DNA from: Eubacterium sp.
GTDB lineage: Bacteria > Bacillota > Clostridia > Oscillospirales > Acutalibacteraceae
DNA length: 5,771 nucleotides
NCBI GenBank assembly: GCA_017543725.1
Contig: JAFYFO010000373.1
Span: forward strand, 1 to 5,771
Direction: 5' to 3'
The notes beneath the pieces are model-generated. The model was given only the letters and a program-made list of their open reading frames with translations. It was not told the origin of the DNA and did not search any database. Numbering within the stretch: position 1 is the first letter of the stretch; each line of letters starts with the position of its first letter. This document shows, in pieces, positions 1-5,427 of the stretch. The translations under genes were made by a program, and so were the position numbers.

Positions 1-60
1 ATCAAGGATAACGCATTGGGTGTAGGTTGAGCCTACATCGCAGCCTCCGAAATATTTCAT
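1..60 (-). CDS. 2-hydroxyacyl-CoA dehydratase activator ATPase, N-terminal 20 codons (partial)
   Basis: Only the first 20 residues are in the window; the gene runs off the left edge. They read MKYFGGCDVGSTYTQCVILD, which matches the first phosphate-binding motif (G-x-D-x-G-S-T) of the ASKHA-fold BadF/BadG/BcrA/HgdC family. Known members are homodimers bridged by one [4Fe-4S] cluster. They hydrolyse ATP to push a single low-potential electron into the partner dehydratase or reductase. The ATG at 60 is preceded by AAAAGGAGA with seven bases between GGAG and the start, so the start is secure. The gene follows the large dehydratase subunit by 47 bases with no terminator between, so it is the fourth gene of the operon. 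A glutamine sits where family members usually have lysine after GSTxx. The ATPase core and the cluster cysteines lie outside the window. The family call rests on this motif plus the neighbours. Confidence 0.85.
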   Translation of the reverse strand, partial: MKYFGGCDVGSTYTQCVILD

Positions 61-66
61 TTTTTA

Positions 67-75
67 TCTCCTTTT
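67..75 (-). promoter_or_regulatory. Ribosome binding site of the activator gene
   Basis: On the minus strand this reads AAAAGGAGA, seven bases before the ATG at position 60. It supports independent initiation of the activator, which unlike the upstream junctions has no ATGA overlap. Confidence 0.8.
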
Positions 76-107
76 CAGATGGTGATTTAATTCATTCAAA
101 TCCGATG

Positions 108-1679
108 TTACCATGCTAATGTATCGTCGAAATCAACTAATGTCGGGTCAACGGGTTCTTCCTGAAGAACGGTTGTCATATACTTGTTGATATGTTCGCG
201 CATATCCCTTCTTGAAATAGTGCGCGGGTCCATCAGGTCCTGAGGAACCCATATAAAACTGACATTATGTTCTCTTGCCTGGTCGTCAAAAATTCCGTTC
301 AATCCGTCCATTCCCTTGCAGGAAATCTGGTCATACATAATAACCATATCGGCGTTGAATTCCTCAACAATTCTCCAGAGTTCGTCAACAACATTTGCAT
401 AACCGCCCTTTGTGTGTTTGCGCATTGTTGTTCTCTGAAGAGTTTTTGCAAGCGTGCCGAGCGCTTTTTCCTTGTCTTCGGTGTCATACATATAATAGGA
501 AATCATTGTTTCCATATCCATAACAACGTTAACGCCCCAACAGTTTTCAAGCCAGTTTGCAAGGCTTGTATAGTAGTTTGCGGGGCAGGACCAGACAATC
601 GCTCTGTGGCGCATTTCCTTTGAACATTTCGTTTTCTTTTCATATGCGTTCATCATAAGTTTATTGACCTTTTTATCGGTCTTTAAGAAACGGCTGTCCA
701 TACCGCCCGAAATATGGAAATAAAACAGTCTGTAAAGCCAGAAGGTTGCTCCTGTCATCTGGGGATAATCGGTTTTGTTAACCTCCCATTTCTGAATTTC
801 ATATTCGGTCTGCTTATTATACTGCTTCATTGCCTTGAAGAAGTGTTCCCAGTCCCATTTTTCGCCTGTTTGCTCTTCAACAAACTTAATAGCGGATTTA
901 ATCTCGTCAACAGCATATTCCTGAACATCCTCACCGTTGTAGCGCAGAGGAACATTTATAACCTGAGTCGGAATATTGAATCTTCTGTCTATGTATGATG
1001 AGTTGATAATCGAACCGTCGCAGGGCATATTGCAAGTCAGCGCGCATTTTCCGATAAGCGGATAATCATCATTGATTGCAACTCCTGCCTCGGCGGAGGG
1101 AAGGGGGCAAACATCTGCGGGAACGCCGTAACTTTCCGTTATATCAAGATAGGGGGGAGTTATATTCTGGTCAACCATTGAGGTCAGGAAAATCGGAATG
1201 GTTGTAACATGGTTATCCCTTAAATTCGGAAAACCTGCGATAAACTCAGATGAAAAGATTTCATCAACATTAACGGTTTTATCCGCCCATTTTGATTTCT
1301 CGTGAAAATGCCTGTCATTGGTCAAAAGGAAATTGATTAAATCCGTTGTCGGCTTAACAAGCATATTCATATGAAGATGGGTTATTCTCAGTTGCGGACC
1401 TCTCAGCCCTTCCGTATGTCTGTCAACCCATGCGGGTGCGGAAAGATAACTTGCCATCCAGCGATAATTTGCAATGCCCTTGACTGTTGAAACAGGCGCT
1501 TTTACCGCCATAACGATAACATCTTTCCAGGTTATAAGCCAGCGGCAGTAGTCATACATTGTGTCCGATATACCGCGCCACTCCCTGTGTTTGAGCAGTC
1601 CTGTTTTATCCTCGTGCAAATCTCCGAGTCTGCTCGGCTCGTTGCGCCAAAGGTTTTTAAGTTTTGATTTTAAACTCAT
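108..1679 (-). CDS. 2-hydroxyacyl-CoA dehydratase-family large subunit (HgdA-like)
   Basis: This 523-residue protein belongs to the 2-hydroxyglutaryl-CoA dehydratase D-component family (HgdA/HadB/BcrB type). Such subunits pair with a smaller HgdB-type subunit, carry a [4Fe-4S] cluster, and use one ATP-energised electron to remove water from a 2-hydroxyacyl-CoA or, in benzoyl-CoA reductases, to reduce the ring. Likely cluster ligands, by family pattern, are C191 in ADVCPLPSAE, C220 in NMPCDGS and C454 in ISCKGMDG. C212 and C216 are extra cysteines spaced four apart before C220. The C-terminal segment around 473-505 (VSFIWVPQDLMDPRT and the following arginines) matches the family's closing helix region. 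At 523 residues it is longer than the roughly 400-480 typical of characterised subunits, with the extra length mostly at the N-terminus. The ATG overlaps the previous stop as ATGA, and AAAAGGAG lies eight bases upstream (1688-1695). There is no signal peptide, so it is cytoplasmic. The substrate is unknown. Confidence 0.88.
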   Translation of the reverse strand: MSLKSKLKNLWRNEPSRLGDLHEDKTGLLKHREWRGISDTMYDYCRWLITWKDVIVMAVKAPVSTVKGIANYRWMASYLSAPAWVDRHTEGLRGPQLRITHLHMNMLVKPTTDLINFLLTNDRHFHEKSKWADKTVNVDEIFSSEFIAGFPNLRDNHVTTIPIFLTSMVDQNITPPYLDITESYGVPADVCPLPSAEAGVAINDDYPLIGKCALTCNMPCDGSIINSSYIDRRFNIPTQVINVPLRYNGEDVQEYAVDEIKSAIKFVEEQTGEKWDWEHFFKAMKQYNKQTEYEIQKWEVNKTDYPQMTGATFWLYRLFYFHISGGMDSRFLKTDKKVNKLMMNAYEKKTKCSKEMRHRAIVWSCPANYYTSLANWLENCWGVNVVMDMETMISYYMYDTEDKEKALGTLAKTLQRTTMRKHTKGGYANVVDELWRIVEEFNADMVIMYDQISCKGMDGLNGIFDDQAREHNVSFIWVPQDLMDPRTISRRDMREHINKYMTTVLQEEPVDPTLVDFDDTLAW

Positions 1680-2875
1680 TTTGCCTGCTCCTTTTCTCTT
1701 TGAATTTTCTTTATTTCAAGGCTTTCAACGAATGCCTGAACCCTTGTTCTTAACTGACCGGAGGCGTTTGCCGTGTATTGACGGTCAACGCAGACTGACG
1801 GAATACCGAAATCATTTGTTACAATATGCGAAGCGAGCGCTCTTTCATATCCCCAGTATTCACAGAATTTAAGTTGTTCGTATAAAACGCCGTCAGCATG
1901 GTATTCCTCAACAAGTTTTTTAACATAATCGCGTCTGTCCTGAACCTTGTCCTGCGACATATATCTCGGACACTGACAGGTTTTCATATAGTGAACAATA
2001 ATCTGCTCCAGAACATCGCCGTCTTCGGTGAGATGAATCTCCTCCCTGCCGGGAAGAGAGCCGAAGCAGAAACGGTCTGCAACAACAAGCGCGCCCGAAT
2101 CCTCGATAAGTTTTGTGAAATCGGGGTCGTCCATTTCAGAGCCGACAACAACAATCTTAGCCCTGTAGTTCTTCTTTTCATCAGGAACTCTTGTTTTCAG
2201 TTCCTCAGCCGTTTCTCTCAGTTTATCAATAATGAGATACTTTGGGCAGCAGTAGGAAATAAGGCTGAGAACATGGAATTCATATCCTGTTATTCTTGGA
2301 TTTTCCTCTTTTCTGTATTCGCCTATTTCCGTTATCAGTCGGCACACTTCATTATGCTCTTCAACGGCTTTTCTTAAAGCGCTGTCGCTGATATCAACGC
2401 CGTAAACTTCGTGCAGTTTATCAAGAACTTTTTCCTGCATCTGCCTTTTATAGTGCTTTATGGTGTGTGGCATAATTTTAAACGGAACATCCGAAATTGT
2501 AACAAAAAACTTTTCGTTATCAACTAAATTCAGGATTTCGAAATGCTCATAGGCTCTGTTCATCTGGGAACAGGTTTCAGTTCCGAAAAGAGCGTCGAGA
2601 TGATGATAACCGCCCTCGATTCCTCTTTCAACGAGCGCCTTTGAAAATCCGCACAAAAACGAACTCATATAATATGTTGAAATATCAAGCGAGCCCGTTC
2701 TCGGTGCGCGAAGCCTTGTTGAAAAACATCCCGGAAGGTTGAGAAGAACTTCGGGAACATGGTAGCAGGTGTAGGCAAGGCATAACTTGCCGTCTTTCTT
2801 TGCCTGTTGAACGAGTTCGTTATTAGCCTCCTGCAACAGGTTTTCAAATTCATATAAATATTTTAAATCCTTCAT
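1676..2875 (-). CDS. 2-hydroxyacyl-CoA dehydratase-family small subunit (HgdB/BcrC-like)
   Basis: This 399-residue protein is the second D-component subunit, partner of the large subunit directly downstream. Family hallmarks are an N-terminal YTCYHVPEVLL segment (35-45), FLCGFSKA with C75, GTETCSQMNRAYE with C102, a VVVGSEMDDP strand-turn (242-251), KFCEYWGYE with C338, and the C-terminal GQLRTRVQAFVE motif (373-384), which is very characteristic of HgdB/BcrC/BadD proteins. C75, C102 and C338 are the likely three cysteine ligands of the [4Fe-4S] cluster. Further cysteines at 32, 37, 50, 209-210, 270, 300 and 302 are not all explained by the family. The start ATG overlaps the stop of the small upstream gene (ATGA, 2872-2875) and has AGGTGA six bases before it. 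It probably dimerises with the 523-residue subunit in the cytoplasm. Whether the enzyme dehydrates a hydroxyacyl-CoA or reduces an unsaturated or aromatic acyl-CoA cannot be decided from sequence. Confidence 0.9.
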   Translation of the reverse strand: MKDLKYLYEFENLLQEANNELVQQAKKDGKLCLAYTCYHVPEVLLNLPGCFSTRLRAPRTGSLDISTYYMSSFLCGFSKALVERGIEGGYHHLDALFGTETCSQMNRAYEHFEILNLVDNEKFFVTISDVPFKIMPHTIKHYKRQMQEKVLDKLHEVYGVDISDSALRKAVEEHNEVCRLITEIGEYRKEENPRITGYEFHVLSLISYCCPKYLIIDKLRETAEELKTRVPDEKKNYRAKIVVVGSEMDDPDFTKLIEDSGALVVADRFCFGSLPGREEIHLTEDGDVLEQIIVHYMKTCQCPRYMSQDKVQDRRDYVKKLVEEYHADGVLYEQLKFCEYWGYERALASHIVTNDFGIPSVCVDRQYTANASGQLRTRVQAFVESLEIKKIQREKEQAK

Positions 2876-3108
2876 TTCTCATCACCTAAAAAGCCAAGCG
2901 CCTCTTTCAGCAGCGCATTGCCTTTATTATATTCGTCAAGCGCCTCAATAGTTTTTTTGCCCGCTTGCAAATTGCCGTTTTCATTAAGTTTTTCGGCAAT
3001 CTGCAAAAGTTCTTTGCCATGATTTGCGTTGTGATTAATCATATATTCCATTAACGCTTCCAGTTCTTCCAAACTTTCAGCACCGACAGAATGATGATGT
3101 TCGCTCAT
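2872..3108 (-). CDS. Small His-containing helical protein, first gene of the dehydratase operon
   Basis: A 78-residue protein that I do not recognise with certainty. It starts MSEHHHSVGAES, then appears wholly helical, with heptad-like leucine and alanine spacing up to GFLGDEK at the C-terminus. A segment YMINHNANHGKELL places H26, H30 and E33 on one helical face, a geometry that could bind a metal ion. Similar short His-rich N-terminus plus HN-x-x-H-x-x-EL proteins occur in clostridial genomes, some loosely named cobalt transporter; it has no membrane segment, so that name would not fit. I chose the ATG at 3108 rather than the in-frame TTG at 3120 because an AAAGG (3121-3125) abuts the TTG with no spacing but lies 12 bases from the ATG. 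Its stop overlaps the start of the next subunit (ATGA), so it is co-translated with the dehydratase. A role in metal or cluster handling, or as an assembly factor, is only inferred. Confidence 0.72.
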   Translation of the reverse strand: MSEHHHSVGAESLEELEALMEYMINHNANHGKELLQIAEKLNENGNLQAGKKTIEALDEYNKGNALLKEALGFLGDEK

Positions 3109-3142
3109 AATAACCGACAACCTTTCATTATATGCTGATTTT

Positions 3143-3171
3143 ATATTAACATTTTTTAGTAATCAAATCAA
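3143..3171 (-). promoter_or_regulatory. Candidate promoter of the dehydratase operon
   Basis: On the minus strand there is TTGATT (3171-3166), a 17-base spacer, and TAATAT (3148-3143) preceded by TG plus one base, i.e. an extended -10. Transcription would begin near 3136, leaving a leader of about 28 bases that includes AAAGG. A second TATAAT at 3132-3127 is too close to the gene to be as convincing. Confidence 0.6.
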
Positions 3172-3207
3172 CTGAAAAGACTCAAATAGATTAATAAAAT
3201 CGTTACA

Positions 3208-3229
3208 ATGAATGTGATAATACATTCAT
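3208..3229. promoter_or_regulatory. Inverted repeat, possible operator between divergent promoters
   Basis: ATGAATGT and ACATTCAT form perfect 8-base arms around a 6-base AT-rich centre. The site ends two bases before the -35 of the rightward promoter and lies 37 bases upstream of the -35 of the leftward one. This is the position and size of a dimeric regulator's binding site. No regulator gene is visible in the window, so its partner is unknown. Confidence 0.45.
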
Positions 3230-3230
3230 A

Positions 3231-3259
3231 TTGAAAACATCGGCGATTCCTTGTATAAT
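3231..3259 (+). promoter_or_regulatory. Near-consensus promoter of the NERD-domain gene
   Basis: TTGAAA (3231-3236), exactly 17 bases, then TATAAT (3254-3259): five of six and six of six matches to the vegetative sigma consensus. Transcription would start near 3266, giving a leader of about 63 bases. It also shows that the in-frame TTG at 3251, inside the promoter, cannot be the start codon. Confidence 0.8.
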
Positions 3260-3328
3260 ATTATTAGTTTTTCGCGCCGTTTTGAGGCTGAAAAAAGTCT
3301 GAAGATTACAGGAAAGGAGTTGCGAACT

Positions 3329-3961
3329 GTGGGTTATTTTGTAATAATAGCAATACTGATATTAATTATTTTTGTTGTTATTGCTGCTATCGCTTTTGGA
3401 ATAACCGACAGCACCAATACTCCGTGGATATTTGAAGCGCCTGAGAAGCGGGCAGGTCGGCTCGGTGAATATGAGGCAACGGGCGCCATAGAAAGTGTTC
3501 TCCGTGAAGATGATTATCTGTTCACCAACATTTCAATCTCCTATAAAGGCCGGCAAACGGAACTTGATAATGTTGTAGTAAACAAATATGGCGTTTTCAT
3601 TATAGAAGCAAAAAATTATAAAGGTTGTCTTGTTGGAGAGGAAGACGATTATAAGTGGGTGAAATACAAGGAAAACAGATACGGAAACACATTTAAGGAA
3701 GAAGTCAAGAATCCTATAAAACAAGTAAAGCGACAGATTTACATTCTCGCTAAATATCTTGAGAATAACGACGAGCGAACATGGATTGAAGGTTATGCTA
3801 TTCTGGTAGAAGGAAACAGCCCCGTAGAAAGCAATCTTATTTTGAAAAGCACCAATGCTATTGATGAGGCTATCCACACACCCGGACAGCGACCGTTATC
3901 AAAGCAAAAGATTGAAAAGATAAAGAAAATTCTTTCTGAGGCTAAAACAAAGGGGCTGTGA
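3329..3961 (+). CDS. Membrane-anchored NERD-domain protein
   Basis: A 210-residue protein starting at GTG 3329, with AAAGGAG (3313-3319) nine bases upstream. Residues 3-23 form one strongly hydrophobic helix (YFVIIAILILIIFVVIAAIAF), an uncleaved N-terminal anchor. A NERD (nuclease-related) domain follows from about residue 43 to 150. It shows the GEYEATGAIESVL helix with E47, then TELDNVVVNKYGVFIIEAKNYKG, where D80 and E93-x-K95 match the D...ExK arrangement of the PD-(D/E)XK nuclease fold. The charged C-terminus ends in KIEKIKKILSEAKTKGL. NERD proteins are widespread and mostly uncharacterised; nuclease activity is predicted from the fold and is not shown here. With one N-terminal anchor, the inside-or-outside placement of the domain is not certain; the few charges flanking the helix do not decide it. 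The gene is single, divergent from the dehydratase operon, and ends in its own terminator. Confidence 0.85.
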   Translation: MGYFVIIAILILIIFVVIAAIAFGITDSTNTPWIFEAPEKRAGRLGEYEATGAIESVLREDDYLFTNISISYKGRQTELDNVVVNKYGVFIIEAKNYKGCLVGEEDDYKWVKYKENRYGNTFKEEVKNPIKQVKRQIYILAKYLENNDERTWIEGYAILVEGNSPVESNLILKSTNAIDEAIHTPGQRPLSKQKIEKIKKILSEAKTKGL

Positions 3962-3976
3962 AAAACAGCCCCTTTT
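3949..3976. terminator. Bidirectional intrinsic terminator between convergent genes
   Basis: AAAGGGGCTGT (3949-3959) pairs perfectly with ACAGCCCCTTT (3965-3975) around a 5-base loop, an 11-bp GC-rich stem. On the plus strand it is followed by only a short T run (TTTT to 3976). On the minus strand the stem ends in TTTTGTTTT. It can therefore stop both the NERD gene and the convergent remnant, whose stop lies eight bases away. The NERD stop codon TGA (3959-3961) is inside the hairpin. Confidence 0.88.
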
Positions 3977-3983
3977 ACATTCC

Positions 3984-4305
3984 TTAATCGAGTAAAGTTT
4001 TCAGTTCGTTTATTTTTTCAAGGCTTTGATTGTACAGCGCTTTATAATCGCCCTGTTCTTTATGACGAAGAAGTTCTGTCAGTTCCGATATCGGGTTGAA
4101 TATTGTTTTGAAGATTGTTTTCAACAACCTGCTCGCGCCTTCCTGCGAGTTCGTCAAGATAAAGAACGCTGACTGTTCGGACAGCCCTGCTTGTGTCGTT
4201 TGATGTGCTCTTACCAACCCAGATAGTTATAAGCGCAAGTATAACCACAATAACAAGGGAACTGACCGTTATAAATCCTGCTGTGCTGTTTTTTAACTTT
4301 TTCAA
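3984..4305 (-). pseudogene. Frame-broken remnant of a membrane signalling protein
   Basis: The N-terminal part starts at TTG 4305, with AGGTGA five bases upstream (4311-4316). It reads MKKLKNSTAGFITVSS, then a hydrophobic helix (LVIVVILALITIWV, about residues 17-30) and a soluble stretch ending RREQVVENNLQNNI. That start resembles membrane sensors (hybrid kinases or diguanylate cyclases) of clostridia, which continue into a long extracellular sensor region. Here the frame instead stops at 4060, after 81 codons. A second frame covering about 4110-3984 encodes a convincing helical C-terminus, from NPISELTELLRHKEQGDYK to INELKTLLD, and ends just before a good terminator. The simplest reading is one long gene that lost its middle through an out-of-frame internal deletion. 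A sequencing or assembly frameshift within a short gene is the alternative. The family assignment of the parent is from memory of similar N-termini and is tentative. Confidence 0.55.
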
Positions 4306-4354
4306 TGCTATCACCTGTGAATAATTATTACAAAAATGCCGATATATAAATAAC

Positions 4355-4383
4355 ATTATAAAAAATTTTATTCAAATAGTAAA
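4355..4383 (-). promoter_or_regulatory. Candidate promoter of the signalling-gene remnant
   Basis: On the minus strand TTTACT (4383-4378), a 17-base spacer and a perfect TATAAT (4360-4355). Transcription would begin near 4348, about 42 bases before the TTG start. The -10 overlaps an in-frame ATG at 4356, arguing against that ATG as the start. Confidence 0.5.
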
Positions 4384-4438
4384 TACACTTTTTAAAATAT
4401 TATAAAAATCATCAAATTCTGCTTCTGCACTGTCTGAA

Positions 4439-4451
4439 CTCCCTTAGGGAG
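4439..4451. repeat. Short GC-rich palindrome in the ftsE upstream region
   Basis: CTCCCT-T-AGGGAG is a perfect 6-base inverted repeat around a single base, standing out in otherwise AT-rich sequence. It lacks a T tract, so it is not a terminator, and the one-base centre suits a DNA-binding site better than an RNA stem. Function unknown. Confidence 0.4.
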
Positions 4452-4461
4452 GTTGCAATCG

Positions 4462-4487
4462 TTTACATAATTGTTACATTGTTTACA
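4462..4487 (+). repeat. Cluster of three TTACA motifs upstream of ftsE
   Basis: TTACA occurs at 4463-4467, 4474-4478 and 4483-4487, with starts 11 and 9 bases apart, close to one DNA turn. The cluster lies about 20 bases upstream of the candidate ftsE -35, a usual place for an activator site. In AT-rich DNA this may be chance. Confidence 0.3.
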
Positions 4488-4506
4488 AAAAAACAACATA
4501 AAACTA

Positions 4507-4535
4507 TTGCATAATTGAATAAAAAGTTATATTAT
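4507..4535 (+). promoter_or_regulatory. Candidate ftsEX promoter
   Basis: TTGCAT (4507-4512), 17 bases, TATTAT (4530-4535). The -35 is weak (TTG only) and the -10 has five of six matches. Transcription would start near 4542, leaving a leader of about 50 bases. It is the best-spaced pair upstream of ftsE, but the AT-rich region offers other possibilities. Confidence 0.45.
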
Positions 4536-4543
4536 TATTTATC

Positions 4544-4560
4544 GGGATATTATAAATCCC
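4544..4560 (+). other. Small hairpin in the ftsE leader
   Basis: GGGAT (4544-4548) pairs with ATCCC (4556-4560) around seven AT bases. It would sit at the extreme 5' end of the predicted transcript and could protect the mRNA end. It is 19 bases before AAGGAG, so it does not cover the ribosome binding site. Confidence 0.35.
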
Positions 4561-4579
4561 ATTTAAAACAACTGAAACT

Positions 4580-4585
4580 AAGGAG
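4580..4585 (+). promoter_or_regulatory. Ribosome binding site of ftsE
   Basis: AAGGAG, eight bases before the GTG start at 4594; it fixes the GTG as the start. Confidence 0.85.
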
Positions 4586-4593
4586 TTTAAACC

Positions 4594-5427
4594 GTGATTG
4601 AATTCAAAGATGTCACAAAGGTATATGACAGCAACGGCACCAAGGCGCTTGATAATGTTAATATCAAGATTGAAGACGGCGAATTTGTTTTCGTAGTCGG
4701 CGCTTCGGGAGCCGGAAAAAGCACATTTTTAAAACTGATAATGCACGAGGAGAAGCCAAGCGAGGGCGAAGTTGTTGTTAACGGCTATTCTTCCGCAACG
4801 CTCAAAAAAAGAAAGGTTCCCTACTACAGAAGAACTATGGGAATAGTTTTCCAGGATTTCAGAATCATTCCGAAAATGAGCGTTTACGATAATGTTGCCT
4901 TTGCAATGAGGGTTATCGGCGCGAAAGAAAAAGATATAAGAAAGCGCGTTCCCTATATCCTTCAACTCGTTGGTCTTTCAAAGAAAGCCCGCTCAATGCC
5001 AAACGAACTGTCGGGCGGTGAACAGCAGAGGGTTTCGCTCGCAAGAGCGCTTGTCAACAATCCAGAACTCATTATTGCGGACGAGCCGACAGGAAATGTT
5101 GACCCCGAAATGAGCCACGAAATTGTTGACCTTTTAACTAAAATCAACAACAGCGGAACAACCGTTGTTATGGTAACCCACGAGCACGAACTTGTTCGCT
5201 CCTTCCAGAGAAGGGTTATCGTTATTCAGAACGGTCAGGTTGTTTCCGACACTCCCGACCCGACATACGCTCAGTTTAAAACTCAGAAGCAGGAAGAAAT
5301 AACCGATATGTTCTACTATGAAGAAGAGGTTAAACAAGAGGATGTTGCCGAGGTTTTCGATAATCTTGAAAACATAGTCAACTCGGAGGAAAATCAGGAG
5401 GAAGAAAACGGAGGTGAGCAGGAATGA
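4594..5427 (+). CDS. ftsE: Cell-division ABC ATPase FtsE
   Basis: FtsE is the cytoplasmic ATPase of the FtsEX complex, which with FtsX couples ATP hydrolysis to activation of cell-wall hydrolases outside the membrane; in Gram-positives it usually acts on PcsB- or CwlO-type enzymes. All ABC motifs are present: Walker A GASGAGKS (36-43), Q-loop Q87 in FQDFR, signature LSGGEQQR (139-146), Walker B LIIADE (159-164), D-loop NVD (168-170) and switch H196. The FQDFRIIPKMSVYDNVAFAMRV stretch beginning at 86 and the partner FtsX identify it as FtsE rather than another ABC protein. Typical FtsE is about 228 residues; this one has 277. From about 231 the extra tail has 18 Asp or Glu residues, ending QEEENGGEQE. 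The start is GTG with AAGGAG eight bases upstream. The stop overlaps the ftsX start (ATGA), and the last codons contain the ftsX ribosome binding site. Confidence 0.95.
   Translation: MIEFKDVTKVYDSNGTKALDNVNIKIEDGEFVFVVGASGAGKSTFLKLIMHEEKPSEGEVVVNGYSSATLKKRKVPYYRRTMGIVFQDFRIIPKMSVYDNVAFAMRVIGAKEKDIRKRVPYILQLVGLSKKARSMPNELSGGEQQRVSLARALVNNPELIIADEPTGNVDPEMSHEIVDLLTKINNSGTTVVMVTHEHELVRSFQRRVIVIQNGQVVSDTPDPTYAQFKTQKQEEITDMFYYEEEVKQEDVAEVFDNLENIVNSEENQEEENGGEQE
5410..5417 (+). promoter_or_regulatory. Ribosome binding site of ftsX inside ftsE
   Basis: GGAGGTGA is a full match to the 16S rRNA 3' end, six bases before the ftsX ATG. It lies within the codons for the FtsE C-terminal GGE residues and, with the ATGA overlap, indicates strong coupled translation. 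Confidence 0.85.

Noticed and set aside
267..623. Open frames of 60-160 codons opposite or inside the dehydratase, NERD and ftsE genes
   Set aside because: They lack ribosome sites, have Cys/Phe/Leu-rich unlikely compositions, and lie antisense to strongly supported genes.
1676..2875. Small subunit as a double-cubane cluster protein
   Set aside because: Those proteins are single-subunit systems with additional cysteines. The equivalents of two expected ones appear to be replaced (GGYHHLD and VVGSEMD regions), and a separate large subunit is present, which favours the HgdAB-type heterodimer.
3109..3120. TTG start for the small operon protein, four residues earlier
   Set aside because: AAAGG touches this TTG with no spacing; the ATG at 3108 is the more workable start, although its 12-base spacing is long.
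3251..3328. An upstream in-frame TTG start adding 26 residues to the NERD protein
   Set aside because: The TTG lies between the -35 and -10 of a near-consensus promoter and has no ribosome site. GTG 3329 has AAAGGAG at nine bases and begins directly with the membrane helix.
4306..4356. ATG 4356 as the start of the signalling remnant
   Set aside because: The ATG overlaps a perfect TATAAT, has no ribosome site, and its added residues do not look like a protein start. TTG 4305 has AGGTGA and begins MKKLKNS.
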